In this document: one piece after another, positions 1 to 5,317 of the stretch
Numbering within the stretch: position 1 is the stretch's first letter
Layout of the letters: every line of letters begins with the position of its first letter
Source of the DNA: an uncultured Clostridia bacterium
GTDB taxonomy: Bacteria; Bacillota; Clostridia; Oscillospirales; Oscillospiraceae
Assembly: GCA_947383645.1 (NCBI GenBank)
Contig: CANDEH010000075.1
Span: 1-12,177 of the forward strand
Reading direction: 5' to 3'
DNA: 12,177 nt
Notes under the pieces: generated by a model
The model's database searches: none
Seen by the model: the letters and a program-made list of their open reading frames with translations, nothing else
What the model was told of the DNA's origin: nothing
Program-made: the position numbers and the translations under genes

Positions 1-158
1 GGATAGTGTGAAAGGAACCCAAGAGGGGTTCCTTTCGCGTCAAATCACCCGCCCGCAGGCGACAAATGGGGGCCATCGGCCTCCATTTGCCTCAGCTTGT
101 CGAAAAAACCAACAGGTTTTTCGACAAGCTGAGGCGGGCCGCACACCGTGCGGTCCGC
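1..158 (-). repeat. multi-hairpin dispersed repeat, copy A
   Basis: Read on the minus strand this is a third copy of the element seen at 2360-2528 and 2690-2792. Four stem-loops are visible. A 10-bp stem lies at 134-158. A 19-bp perfect stem (89-107 with 117-135) contains CAGCTTGTCGAAAAA. A stem at 63-89 has a 3-base loop (75-77). A terminal 11-bp stem (10-20 with 26-36) is GAAAGGAACCC/GGGTTCCTTTC, followed outward by the end sequence ACACTATCC. It starts nine bases after the acetyltransferase stop, so it may also end that transcript, although no long U-run follows a stem. The middle part is shorter than in the other copies. The window edge may cut its outer end. Confidence 0.8.
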
Positions 159-166
159 TTTGCTCC

Positions 167-688
167 CTACCCCCGTCCCCGCCGTCGGGCCACGTAGCGG
201 GTGTGGGGCATATCCACCCCCCGATAGTGTTTGACCCAGCGGTCCGCAGGAACCATGCCATTGCGCAGCGCTACCCGCTGGGACGGGAGGTTGGTGTCCC
301 GGATGATGGAGCAGACCTCCTCCGCGCCCAGAGCCTGGAAGGCGTAGTCCATGCAGGCCCTGGCGGCCTCCGTGGCGTAGCCCCTGTGCCAGAAGGCCCG
401 CTGGAACAGATACCCCACCTCCAGCACCTCCCCCTCCCGCCAAGGCTGCCAGGTGAGGCCACACTGGCCGATCATCTCCCCGCTCTGCCGCAGTACCGCC
501 GCCCACAGGCCGAAGCCCCACCGGCGGCAGCGGTCCATCTGCCGGTCCAGCCACGCCTGTACCTCGGCGTTGTCAAAGGCCCCTTCATAGGCGTACATGG
601 CCTCCCCGTCCTGAAGAATGGCGCACAGGGCGGGGAAGTCCCCCTGATTCATCTCCCGCAGAATCAGCCGCGGCGTTTCCAGTATCAT
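167..688 (-). CDS. GNAT-family N-acetyltransferase (RimJ/RimL-like)
   Basis: A 173-residue protein of the GNAT fold, which moves an acetyl group from acetyl-CoA to an amino group; the substrate is not evident. It opens with the typical RimJ/RimL-type strand ILETPRLILRE (residues 2-12). The acetyl-CoA binding loop is visible as QRAFWHRGYATEA (96-108), and the late motif NLPSQRVALRNGM (133-145) matches the N-x-x-S-x-x-V-x-x-x-G-M signature of the group. The length is normal for a single-domain GNAT. I start it at the ATG at 686-688 because a strong AGAGGAGG ribosome site lies about 8 bases upstream; an in-frame extension to 751 would run back through the promoter. It is transcribed alone, divergently from dpaA, from a near-consensus promoter at 723-751, and its 3' end runs into repeat copy A. 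Family is secure; the acceptor (ribosomal protein, antibiotic or metabolite) is unknown. Confidence 0.92.
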   Translation of the reverse strand: MILETPRLILREMNQGDFPALCAILQDGEAMYAYEGAFDNAEVQAWLDRQMDRCRRWGFGLWAAVLRQSGEMIGQCGLTWQPWREGEVLEVGYLFQRAFWHRGYATEAARACMDYAFQALGAEEVCSIIRDTNLPSQRVALRNGMVPADRWVKHYRGVDMPHTRYVARRRGRG

Positions 689-722
689 GGGATGTCCTCC
701 TCTGAAGAAAAGATAGGCCCCC

Positions 723-751
723 ATTATACCCTCCGCCGGCGGAGCTGGCAA
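723..751 (-). promoter_or_regulatory. sigma-A promoter of the acetyltransferase gene
   Basis: On the minus strand TTGCCA (746-751) is followed after exactly 17 bases by a perfect TATAAT (723-728). The predicted start of transcription is near 716, giving a leader of about 28 bases that contains the AGAGGAGG ribosome site. A run of eight Gs on the plus strand (752-759) sits directly upstream of the -35 box. Confidence 0.8.
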
Positions 752-768
752 GGGGGGGGTGGGGGAGG

Positions 769-797
769 CACCCCTTTGCCCTCTGGGCCATATGATG
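769..797 (+). promoter_or_regulatory. candidate sigma-K promoter of dpaAB
   Basis: CATATGATG (789-797) matches the sigma-K -10 consensus CATAnnnTA at eight of nine positions. CACC (769-772) matches the -35 consensus mACm, with 17 bases between its AC and the -10 box. In Bacillus subtilis the spoVF (dpa) operon is transcribed in the mother cell by sigma-K, so the motif fits the expected regulation. The start of transcription would fall only a few bases before the ribosome site. No sigma-A promoter is obvious here on this strand. Motif matching by eye; moderate certainty. Confidence 0.5.
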
Positions 798-817
798 CCT
801 TAGAGGGGGAATGAGCT

Positions 818-1672
818 ATGAAGAAGACCTTTGCCATCATCGGCGGGGACCAGCGCCAGCGATATCTGGCCGGCCTGCTGCGTGCCGACGGACATACCGT
901 GCGCACCGCCTGCCTAGGCGGTGCCGACGACGTACCCGTCGAGGCGTCGGCGGGGGCGGACTGTGTGATCCTGCCTTTGCCGGTGTCCCGGGACGGCGTC
1001 AGCCTGCACACGCCGCTGTGGGAGGGGAGCGTGCCCCTCAGCGCGCTGTACCCCCTGCTCCCCGGCGGGGATCAGGTGATCCTGGGGGGGAATGTGGGGA
1101 CGGCTCTGCGGGAGACCTTCGCCATGCAGGGCCTCACCCTCCTGGACTACTACGACCGGGAGGAGGTCCAGGTGGCCAACGCCGTTCCCACGGCGGAGGG
1201 GGCCATCGCAGCCGCCATGTCCCGGCTGGACCGGACCCTCCACCGGATGAACTGCCTGGTCATCGGCTACGGCCGCATCGGCAAGGTGCTCTCCCACCGC
1301 CTGTCGGGCCTGGGGGCCCGGGTGTCTGTCTCCGCCCGCCGCCTTGCGGATCTGGCCTGGATAGACGCCTACGGCTACGTACCCCTGCGCACCGGCGATC
1401 TCTCCGGACGCCTGGGCGGCTTTGATCTGCTCTTCAATACCGTTCCCGTCCCCCTCCTGCGCCGGGACCTGCTTGCGGAGCTGAGGCCGGACTGTCTGAT
1501 TATAGATCTGGCCTCGGCCCCGGGGGGTGTGGACGGCCAGGCGGCGGAGGAGCTGTCCCTCCGCGTCCTCCGGGCCGGCGGCCTGCCGGGGAAGACCGCC
1601 CCGGCCACCGCCGCAGCGGCGGTGCGCGGCGCAGTGTATCACATATTGGAAGAACGGGGTGAACCCATTTGA
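818..1672 (+). CDS. dpaA: dipicolinate synthase subunit A
   Basis: 284 residues, close to the length of SpoVFA of Bacillus. Together with subunit B it oxidises dihydrodipicolinate, a lysine-pathway intermediate, to dipicolinate, the calcium chelator packed into the spore core. Synthesis takes place in the mother cell. The N-terminal domain (about 1-135) contains the family segment ANAVPTAEGAI (120-130). A Rossmann NAD(P) site follows with LVIGYGRIG (147-155), and the C-terminal part has GLPGKTAPATA (255-265), also typical. The ATG at 818 has a GAGGGGG ribosome site at 803-809. The stop overlaps the start of dpaB by four bases, so the two are translationally coupled. A sigma-K-like promoter lies just upstream. 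The aspartokinase and semialdehyde dehydrogenase genes that follow in the Bacillus operon are absent here. Identification is confident. Confidence 0.95.
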   Translation: MKKTFAIIGGDQRQRYLAGLLRADGHTVRTACLGGADDVPVEASAGADCVILPLPVSRDGVSLHTPLWEGSVPLSALYPLLPGGDQVILGGNVGTALRETFAMQGLTLLDYYDREEVQVANAVPTAEGAIAAAMSRLDRTLHRMNCLVIGYGRIGKVLSHRLSGLGARVSVSARRLADLAWIDAYGYVPLRTGDLSGRLGGFDLLFNTVPVPLLRRDLLAELRPDCLIIDLASAPGGVDGQAAEELSLRVLRAGGLPGKTAPATAAAAVRGAVYHILEERGEPI

Positions 1673-2238
1673 ACAAGACGCGTATGGGATTTGCGCTGTG
1701 CGGCTCCTTCTGCACCCACCAAAAGGTGCTCCGGGAGCTGCAAAACCTCAGCGATACCTATGATATCATCCCCATCGTCTCGGAGACCGCCGCCGCCACA
1801 GATACCCGATTCGGCGCCGCGGCGGACTTCCTGGAGGAGATCGAGAGTGTCACCGGCCGCCGGCCTATCCGCACCGTGGCGGAGGCGGAGCCCATCGGGC
1901 CCAAGGCCCTCTTAGACGTGCTGGTGATCGCCCCCTGTACGGGGAACACCGCCGCCAAGCTGGCCCACGGCATTACCGATACCGCTGTGACCATGGCGGC
2001 CAAGGCCCACCTGCGCAACGGCCGCCCGGTGGTCCTGGCCATTGCCAGCAATGACGGCCTGTCTGCCGGCGCAGGCAACATCGGCGTGCTGCTCAGCCGC
2101 AAAAATTACTACTTTGTCCCCTTCGGCCAGGATGACGCCGCCGGCAAGCCCTGCTCCCTGATGGCCGATTTCCGCCAGATTGCCCCCACGGCGGAGGCGG
2201 CTCTGGCCGGAAGACAGATCCAGCCGATCCTCCTGTGA
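1669..2238 (+). CDS. dpaB: dipicolinate synthase subunit B
   Basis: 189 residues, a flavoprotein-fold partner of DpaA that is needed for dipicolinate formation during sporulation. Characteristic stretches are GFALCGSFCTHQKV (7-20) with the GSFCT loop, IAPCTGNTAAKLAHGI (87-102), which in this fold builds the ligand pocket, and LAIASNDGLSAGAGNIG (123-139). I place the start at the TTG at 1669, which overlaps the dpaA stop (TTGA) and has GGGGTGA six bases upstream. The next in-frame ATG at 1684 has no ribosome site. The gene lies directly in the dpaA operon and nothing else follows in it. After the stop comes a hairpin-rich stretch without a classical U-tract. Confident identification; the TTG start is a reasoned choice. 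Confidence 0.94.
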   Translation: MNKTRMGFALCGSFCTHQKVLRELQNLSDTYDIIPIVSETAAATDTRFGAAADFLEEIESVTGRRPIRTVAEAEPIGPKALLDVLVIAPCTGNTAAKLAHGITDTAVTMAAKAHLRNGRPVVLAIASNDGLSAGAGNIGVLLSRKNYYFVPFGQDDAAGKPCSLMADFRQIAPTAEAALAGRQIQPILL

Positions 2239-2359
2239 ACCACAACCGCCGGCCGGGCCGGCGGTATGCACAGATCCCCAGGGGCCAGCTGCCGGCAGAG
2301 CCTGTAAGCTCGCTGCGGTTTTTAGCTTACACCCCACCGCTATTTCATAGCGGTGGGGT
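2239..2359 (+). other. structured 3' region after dpaB
   Basis: Three stem-loops follow the dpaB stop. An 8-bp GC-rich stem (2245-2252 with 2258-2265) has a 5-base loop. A 7-bp stem GTAAGCT/AGCTTAC (2304-2310 with 2324-2330) has a loop ending in TTTTT. A perfect 13-bp stem (2331-2343 with 2347-2359) has a 3-base loop. None is followed by a clean U-run, but together with the adjacent repeat they probably protect or end the dpaAB transcript. No open frame here looks coding. Confidence 0.55.
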
Positions 2360-2528
2360 CAGCTTGTCAAAAAACCGTTGGGTTTTTTGACAAGCTGAGG
2401 CAAATTAGGACCAATGGTCCCAATTTGTCGCTGTGCCTGAGCCGCGCAGCGGTGAAGAAATGCCCTTGGGGTACGACGGGCTGATTTAACGCGAAAGGAA
2501 CCCCACTTGGGTTCCTTTCACACTGTCC
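2360..2528 (+). repeat. multi-hairpin dispersed repeat, copy B
   Basis: It begins with a perfect 17-bp stem (2360-2376 with 2381-2397, loop GTTG) whose right arm reads GGTTTTTTGACAAGCTG. The second stem spans 2401-2427, with loop AAT. A middle part (2428-2492) follows, then a terminal 11-bp stem (2493-2503 with 2509-2519) and the end ACACTGTCC. From 2428 to the end it is nearly identical to 2690-2792. The first two stems match copy A in form but not in base sequence, with paired changes that keep the stems intact. Confidence 0.85.
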
Positions 2529-2549
2529 ACCTTACCGCCGCTGAAACTC

Positions 2550-2792
2550 TATTGATTTTTTTGTCAGTCTGAGACAGATTGCGGCCAATGGCCGCAATCT
2601 GTCTCCTGCGGTCGGGTTGATTGCAGGCGAACGCCCCCCGGAAACACAGTTGCCGGGGGGCCAGATTTCGGCTCTGGAGCCGCAATCTTTCGCTGTGCCT
2701 GAGCTGCGCAGCGGTGAAGAAATGCCCATGGGGTACGACGGGCTGATTTAACGCGAAAGGAACCCTTTTTTTGGGTTCCTTTCACACTATCC
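2550..2792 (+). repeat. multi-hairpin dispersed repeat, copy C
   Basis: The right part (2690-2792) repeats copy B almost base for base, including the terminal stem (2755-2765 with 2773-2783, here with a loop of seven Ts) and the end ACACTATCC. The left part differs. A TTTTTTTGTCAGTCTGAG lead (from 2556) runs into a perfect 16-bp stem (2571-2586 with 2590-2605) that again has the 3-base loop AAT. A further 8-bp C/G stem follows (2634-2641 with 2653-2660). The element therefore appears modular, with a constant right end and a variable left half. Confidence 0.8.
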
Positions 2793-2812
2793 TCCATACT
2801 GCCACCCTGCTT

Positions 2813-2857
2813 CGTTGACTTTTTTGACAGTCTGGGGACCGCCCCGCAGGGCGGTCC
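2813..2857 (+). repeat. partial repeat copy D (left-end module)
   Basis: GACTTTTTTGACAGTCTGG resembles the lead of copy C. It is followed by a perfect 9-bp stem (2836-2844 with 2849-2857, loop CGCA). The right-end module is missing. The stem ends seven bases from the stop codon of the leftward small gene at 2864 and could serve as part of its 3' end, though no U-run follows on that strand. Confidence 0.6.
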
Positions 2858-2863
2858 TTCGAT

Positions 2864-3016
2864 TTATTTCGCGGAGAGATAGAGCTCCTCGGCTTCACGG
2901 AGCGCCTGCGTCAGTTTTTCTGCTGCGGCGCGGTTCTCCTCGGCGGGCGGCAGAAGCTCCGACGCCTCCCGAATTCCCCTGACAAGCGTCAGATACATGG
3001 CCTTGTAGTCTGTCAT
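2864..3016 (-). CDS. small acidic helical protein, 50 residues, function unknown
   Basis: The peptide starts MTDYKAMYLTLVRGIREA and ends in a charged, helix-forming tail with REAEELYLSAK. The pattern (short aromatic N-terminus YKxxYLxL, then a heptad-like acidic helix) resembles small uncharacterised proteins that recur in Clostridia, often in mobile or phage-like settings; that resemblance is from memory. The start at 3016 is supported by an AGGAGG ribosome site (CCAGGAGGTCAATATG). The longer in-frame start at 3073 lies inside the -35 box of its own promoter and is not believable. It is divergent from the XRE regulator at 3187, with a palindromic operator candidate between them, which suggests the regulator controls it. 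No signal peptide or membrane segment is seen. No function can be assigned. Confidence 0.72.
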   Translation of the reverse strand: MTDYKAMYLTLVRGIREASELLPPAEENRAAAEKLTQALREAEELYLSAK

Positions 3017-3044
3017 ATTGACCTCCTGGTAGGTTGATAAATAG

Positions 3045-3073
3045 ACTATAAAGCTGAGAAAACAATATGTCAA
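3045..3073 (-). promoter_or_regulatory. sigma-A promoter of the 50-residue protein
   Basis: On the minus strand a perfect TTGACA (3068-3073) is followed after 17 bases by TATAGT (3045-3050). The -35 hexamer overlaps the left edge of the palindrome at 3072-3089 by two bases, so a protein bound there would be expected to affect polymerase binding. Confidence 0.85.
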
Positions 3074-3089
3074 GTCGAAAATTCGACTT
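3072..3089. promoter_or_regulatory. perfect palindrome, probable operator of the XRE regulator
   Basis: AAGTCGAA-AA-TTCGACTT has perfect 8-base arms around two central bases. It lies in the divergent gap between the small gene and the XRE regulator and touches the -35 box of the leftward promoter. XRE-type repressors bind such dyads as dimers, often next to their own gene. Binding is inferred. Confidence 0.6.
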
Positions 3090-3186
3090 ATGATTCATTT
3101 TATTTTAAGGCGTTTCTTCTTACAATACCCAGTAACAAAACCGGGCGCGGCAGGCGTCCCGGGATGGGAAAGGAAAGAGGAGCGAT

Positions 3187-3513
3187 ATGGGGATGGACTA
3201 TCAGGAGGTGGGGCGCAGGCTGGCGGCCCGGCGGAGGGCGCTGGGGATGAAACAGGCCCAGGTCAGCGAACGCTGCGGGATCAACGACAACTATATTTCC
3301 AACATTGAACGGGCGGTGTCCATACCCAGTCTGGACGTATTCATGCGCCTGTGCGACGCCCTGGAGACCACGCCGGACGCCATGCTGCTGGGAACGGCGC
3401 TCTGCGCCGACCGGGAGGCGTGGCGGGCTGTAACGGAGCAGTTGAGGGGCCTGACGCCTCAGCAGCTGCGGCTGGTGGAGCGCTTCATCCAGTGGGTCCG
3501 GGAGGAGGTCTGA
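3187..3513 (+). CDS. XRE-family helix-turn-helix transcriptional regulator
   Basis: 108 residues. The N-terminal Cro/C1-type DNA-binding domain covers about residues 7-66. The helix-turn-helix is seen as KQAQVSERCGINDNYISNIE (22-41), with the recognition helix around NDNYISNIER. The rest of the domain (SLDVFMRLCDALETTPDAML) is the usual helix 4-5 arrangement. A short C-terminal helix (LTPQQLRLVERFIQWV, 89-104) may serve dimerisation; there is no ligand or peptidase domain. The start at 3187 has GAGGAG six bases upstream; a second ATG two codons later is possible. The gene is divergent from a 50-residue protein, with a perfect dyad at 3072-3089 as the likely target. Promoter evidence on its own side is weak: TACAAT at 3121-3126 with a poor -35 17 bases upstream. 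Target genes beyond the neighbour are unknown. Confidence 0.9.
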   Translation: MGMDYQEVGRRLAARRRALGMKQAQVSERCGINDNYISNIERAVSIPSLDVFMRLCDALETTPDAMLLGTALCADREAWRAVTEQLRGLTPQQLRLVERFIQWVREEV

Positions 3514-3626
3514 CAGCGCGAAGATTCCGCATGTACAGCGGAGCGATCCCTGCCGGACCGCACAGGCTGAAAACAGGGATGATTGCGCCGACTTATTCAG
3601 TGCTTCCTTAAAAGGTGATACGGCCC

Positions 3627-3656
3627 GCATACCCCGATCCATCTCCGGGCATACTA
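3627..3656 (+). promoter_or_regulatory. candidate sigma-G (forespore) promoter
   Basis: GCATA (3627-3631) fits the sigma-G -35 consensus GHATR. After 18 bases CATACTA (3650-3656) fits the -10 consensus CATnhTA at every position. The predicted transcript would start a few bases before the GGGAGGTGA ribosome site of the 73-residue protein. Motifs this short occur by chance in GC-moderate DNA, but position, spacing and absence of a sigma-A promoter agree. Confidence 0.45.
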
Positions 3657-3677
3657 ATGCCGCAGGGAGGTGACAGT

Positions 3678-3899
3678 ATGCCAGAGAACACCCCGCCCAC
3701 GGAGCGGGTACCCGGATATCCCGACGGACCGGACGACGTAATCAACCGCTACGGCACCTACGAGATTCAGCCCACCGCGGACACGGATCACCGCTACCCC
3801 ATGATTGCCCAGGGGCTGTCCCGGGACGAGAGGGAGCGCAGCCGGCGCAACCCCCGCCTGCGCCGGATCGATGAGCAGGAGCAGGGGGACAGGAAGTAA
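3678..3899 (+). CDS. small hydrophilic protein, 73 residues, possibly spore-related
   Basis: The protein begins MPENTPPTERVPGYPDG and is rich in proline, aspartate and arginine. Its middle reads VINRYGTYEIQPTADTDHRY (residues 21-40), and it ends in a strongly charged, arginine-rich tail (RDERERSRRNPRLRR). There is no membrane segment, signal peptide or cysteine. I do not recognise the family. The start at 3678 is chosen for the GGGAGGTGA ribosome site 5-6 bases upstream; an in-frame GTG at 3615 would put the promoter candidate inside the gene. The upstream motif fits a sigma-G promoter, so a forespore protein is a reasonable guess, but composition alone does not make it a known small acid-soluble spore protein. 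A strong terminator begins at its stop codon, so it is the last gene of its unit. The 160-base gap after the XRE gene suggests separate expression. Confidence 0.7.
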   Translation: MPENTPPTERVPGYPDGPDDVINRYGTYEIQPTADTDHRYPMIAQGLSRDERERSRRNPRLRRIDEQEQGDRK

Positions 3900-3940
3900 C
3901 AGGGAGGACGCAGGTCCTTCCTGTTATTTCTTGTTTTTTC
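3898..3940 (+). terminator. intrinsic terminator of the 73-residue protein gene
   Basis: A 12-bp stem (3898-3909 with 3914-3925, one G-U pair, loop GCAG) begins inside the stop codon and is followed by ATTTCTTGTTTTTT. Confidence 0.9.
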
Positions 3941-4176
3941 CTTTCTATGGGAAAAAGGGGGTGAAAAATTCCGCGATTTTTCGAAAAAAACAGGGAAAAA
4001 CGCAAAAAAAGCGGAAAAGAAGAGGGGGGAGTTGCACGCCCGCCGCTCCGGTGGCTTTCTGACCGCGCCGCCTTCCCGTTTTTTCCTCGTGCTGCCAAAG
4101 CCGGTTTTTGAAATCCTCCGTCGAAACAGCCAGGGGGCCGTTGCCCGATGGAAGCAGCGGCCCGCCAAATGGGAAG
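3941..4176. other. gene-free spacer with AT-rich and GC-rich hairpins
   Basis: No coding frame is convincing. There is a run of A/G-rich sequence with a 7-bp stem GAAAAAT/ATTTTTC (3963-3969 with 3976-3982). A 9-bp stem with one wobble (4135-4143 with 4155-4163) lies just past the leftward gene that stops at 4177 and may act as its weak terminator, but the U-run on that strand is poor. Confidence 0.4.
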
Positions 4177-4710
4177 TTATCGTTTTCTTGAAGCAATTTT
4201 TATCACGCGGGGTCTGTTATATCTTTGTATGATAACAAACAGTAAATCAAATATAGCGCCGCAGATGGAGGTTATGAGGAATACATAGAAAGAGCCAAAC
4301 CATTTAGCAGCGATCACGGGTATAAAACTTAGCGGTATATTCGTTTCATGCACTAACTCTGACTGACACATGGATTGCGCAATTTCATCCCATGTATGGG
4401 TTTTGCTTGAGAGAAGCTGCGGGTTGTATGTAGGCAGCTTGCCTTTCCACGCTTTTACATGCAAAATCCGGTACAGCTGACTTTCCCAGGGGCGGGGTTG
4501 ATACCATTTTCTTGTGTAATCGGCCCGGTTTTTCATCACGGCGTTGTAAAGGAAACCAATAAACAGCCTGATTCCAAGATGGTACGATGTTGTGCCAAAA
4601 ATAATTGCCAATATCAGGAAGATATCCCTGTCGAAATGACAAAACAGCAGAGCGGCGGCAATTGTGAATACGCAGGTCCAGATTGTCGCGGTTTTCATAA
4701 ATTTTGGCAT
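4177..4710 (-). CDS. membrane acyltransferase of the CrtO (glycosyl-diaponeurosporenoate acyltransferase) type
   Basis: 177 residues, about the length of staphylococcal CrtO, which adds a fatty acyl chain to the sugar of a C30 carotenoid. The family pattern is clear: WESQLYRILHVKAWKGKLP (75-93) followed by TYNP, a conserved E-x-x-H (E118, H121) and IQRYNRPR (161-168) near the C-terminus. Hydrophobic segments at about 9-25, 29-56, 124-136 and 139-161 suggest a four-helix membrane protein. The start at 4710 has GGAG nine bases upstream. No carotenoid synthesis gene is near, so the acceptor here may be another glycolipid; the true substrate is not known. The gene is visibly AT-richer than its neighbours, a hint of acquisition by transfer. 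It lies 42 bases after a short membrane-protein frame and probably shares the promoter at 5142-5170. Family assignment is from motif recall. Confidence 0.72.
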   Translation of the reverse strand: MPKFMKTATIWTCVFTIAAALLFCHFDRDIFLILAIIFGTTSYHLGIRLFIGFLYNAVMKNRADYTRKWYQPRPWESQLYRILHVKAWKGKLPTYNPQLLSSKTHTWDEIAQSMCQSELVHETNIPLSFIPVIAAKWFGSFYVFLITSICGAIFDLLFVIIQRYNRPRVIKIASRKR

Positions 4711-4752
4711 ATTTCATATCTCCAAAAGCGGCTCTTTTTCCACCAGGCGGCG

Positions 4753-5067
4753 TTACAGGCGGGTGCAGAAAAACCGGTAAAATCCCCAGGATATAGTCGA
4801 TTGACTTGAGGAAGGGTAAAAAGAAGGCGGGAGGAAATGATGTGCGGCGGGCGTCAGCCCGCCTGCGTCCTCCGCCTTGCCACGCCGCATTTTTCCTCGT
4901 CTCCTTTTTGCCGATTCCCAAGTGTGTAGACTATAGAAACCACTGATGAAATGCGCCTGCGGCGCTTCGCGGATCTTTTGCGCCGGAGTTTTGTTGCAAT
5001 TTCTTGAAATAAACAAGGCGATCAATAACATTCCGGCTGAGAATAATCCTGGAATTGCTGTTCCCAT
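4753..5067 (-). CDS. short membrane-protein frame, probably disrupted by a repeat insertion
   Basis: 104 codons. The first 30 or so look genuine: MGTAIPGLFSAGMLLIALF is a hydrophobic helix, followed by a basic stretch (ISRNCNKTPAQKI), as in a single-pass membrane or signal-anchor peptide. The start at 5067 has AGGTGGG upstream, and a strong promoter lies 75 bases before that. From about codon 35 the frame enters repeat sequence: a small GC-rich stem at 4953-4965, then the imperfect palindrome at 4792-4938. The rest (for example RRRGKMRRGKAEDAGG) reads like a translated repeat. I think an older gene lost its 3' part to the insertion, and the frame stays open by chance to 4753. It is the first frame of the unit that continues into the CrtO-like gene. 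Function unknown. Confidence 0.4.
   Translation of the reverse strand: MGTAIPGLFSAGMLLIALFISRNCNKTPAQKIREAPQAHFISGFYSLHTWESAKRRRGKMRRGKAEDAGGLTPAAHHFLPPSFYPSSSQSTISWGFYRFFCTRL
4792..4938. repeat. MITE-like imperfect palindrome
   Basis: About 147 bases whose two halves are inverted copies. The left end reads TATAGTC(n5-6)ACTTG with AAAAAG shortly after. The right end, read on the other strand, gives TATAGTC, ACTTG, AAAAAG and then AGGAAA and GCGGCG in the same order. The arms agree at roughly three of four positions over about 60 bases. A perfect 7-bp stem GGCGGGC/GCCCGCC (4846-4852 with 4857-4863) lies in the middle. No transposase is present and no target-site duplication is obvious. It sits in the 3' part of the short membrane-protein frame. 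Confidence 0.65.
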
Positions 5068-5141
5068 CAACTGGCCCCACCTGTTATCGCCCGTCGTTAT
5101 CCATAATGCTTCCGTCTGCAAGTTCCTATTTTGCCGCTTTG

Positions 5142-5170
5142 ATTATAGCATGGCATCGGTTTTCTGCCAA
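5142..5170 (-). promoter_or_regulatory. sigma-A promoter of the leftward membrane-protein / CrtO-like unit
   Basis: On the minus strand TTGGCA (5165-5170) and a perfect TATAAT (5142-5147) are separated by 17 bases, with an extended -10 TG one base before the TATAAT. The leader is about 70 bases. Confidence 0.85.
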
Positions 5171-5242
5171 CTCATTTTCGCGGAATTGCCGGGGCGGGTA
5201 CGCGTCAGCAGGAAAGAGGGCGGGCCGGAAGCGTAAACTGCC

Positions 5243-5271
5243 TTGACTTTTTCCACTTCTGACGATAGAAT
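5243..5271 (+). promoter_or_regulatory. sigma-A promoter of proS
   Basis: TTGACT (5243-5248), 17 bases, TAGAAT (5266-5271). The leader before the proS start is only about 40 bases and holds an AGGAG ribosome site. It is too short for a T-box, which often controls synthetase genes in Firmicutes. Confidence 0.82.
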
Positions 5272-5317
5272 AGGGGCACCGAAATTCTTACATCTTATTT
5301 TATAGGAGAATAACGCT

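Noticed and set aside
8..814. A rightward open frame across the acetyltransferase and copy A
   Set aside because: It is the antisense frame of a secure GNAT gene, runs through the repeat and both promoters, and is proline/glycine/arginine-rich.
2428..2792. Two near-identical direct repeats that might suggest a CRISPR array
   Set aside because: Only two copies of about 100 bases, each made of different hairpins, with no regular spacing, short repeats or cas genes.
5272..5317. A T-box leader before the synthetase gene
   Set aside because: The predicted leader is about 40 bases and contains neither the T-box sequence nor an antiterminator-type pair of stems.
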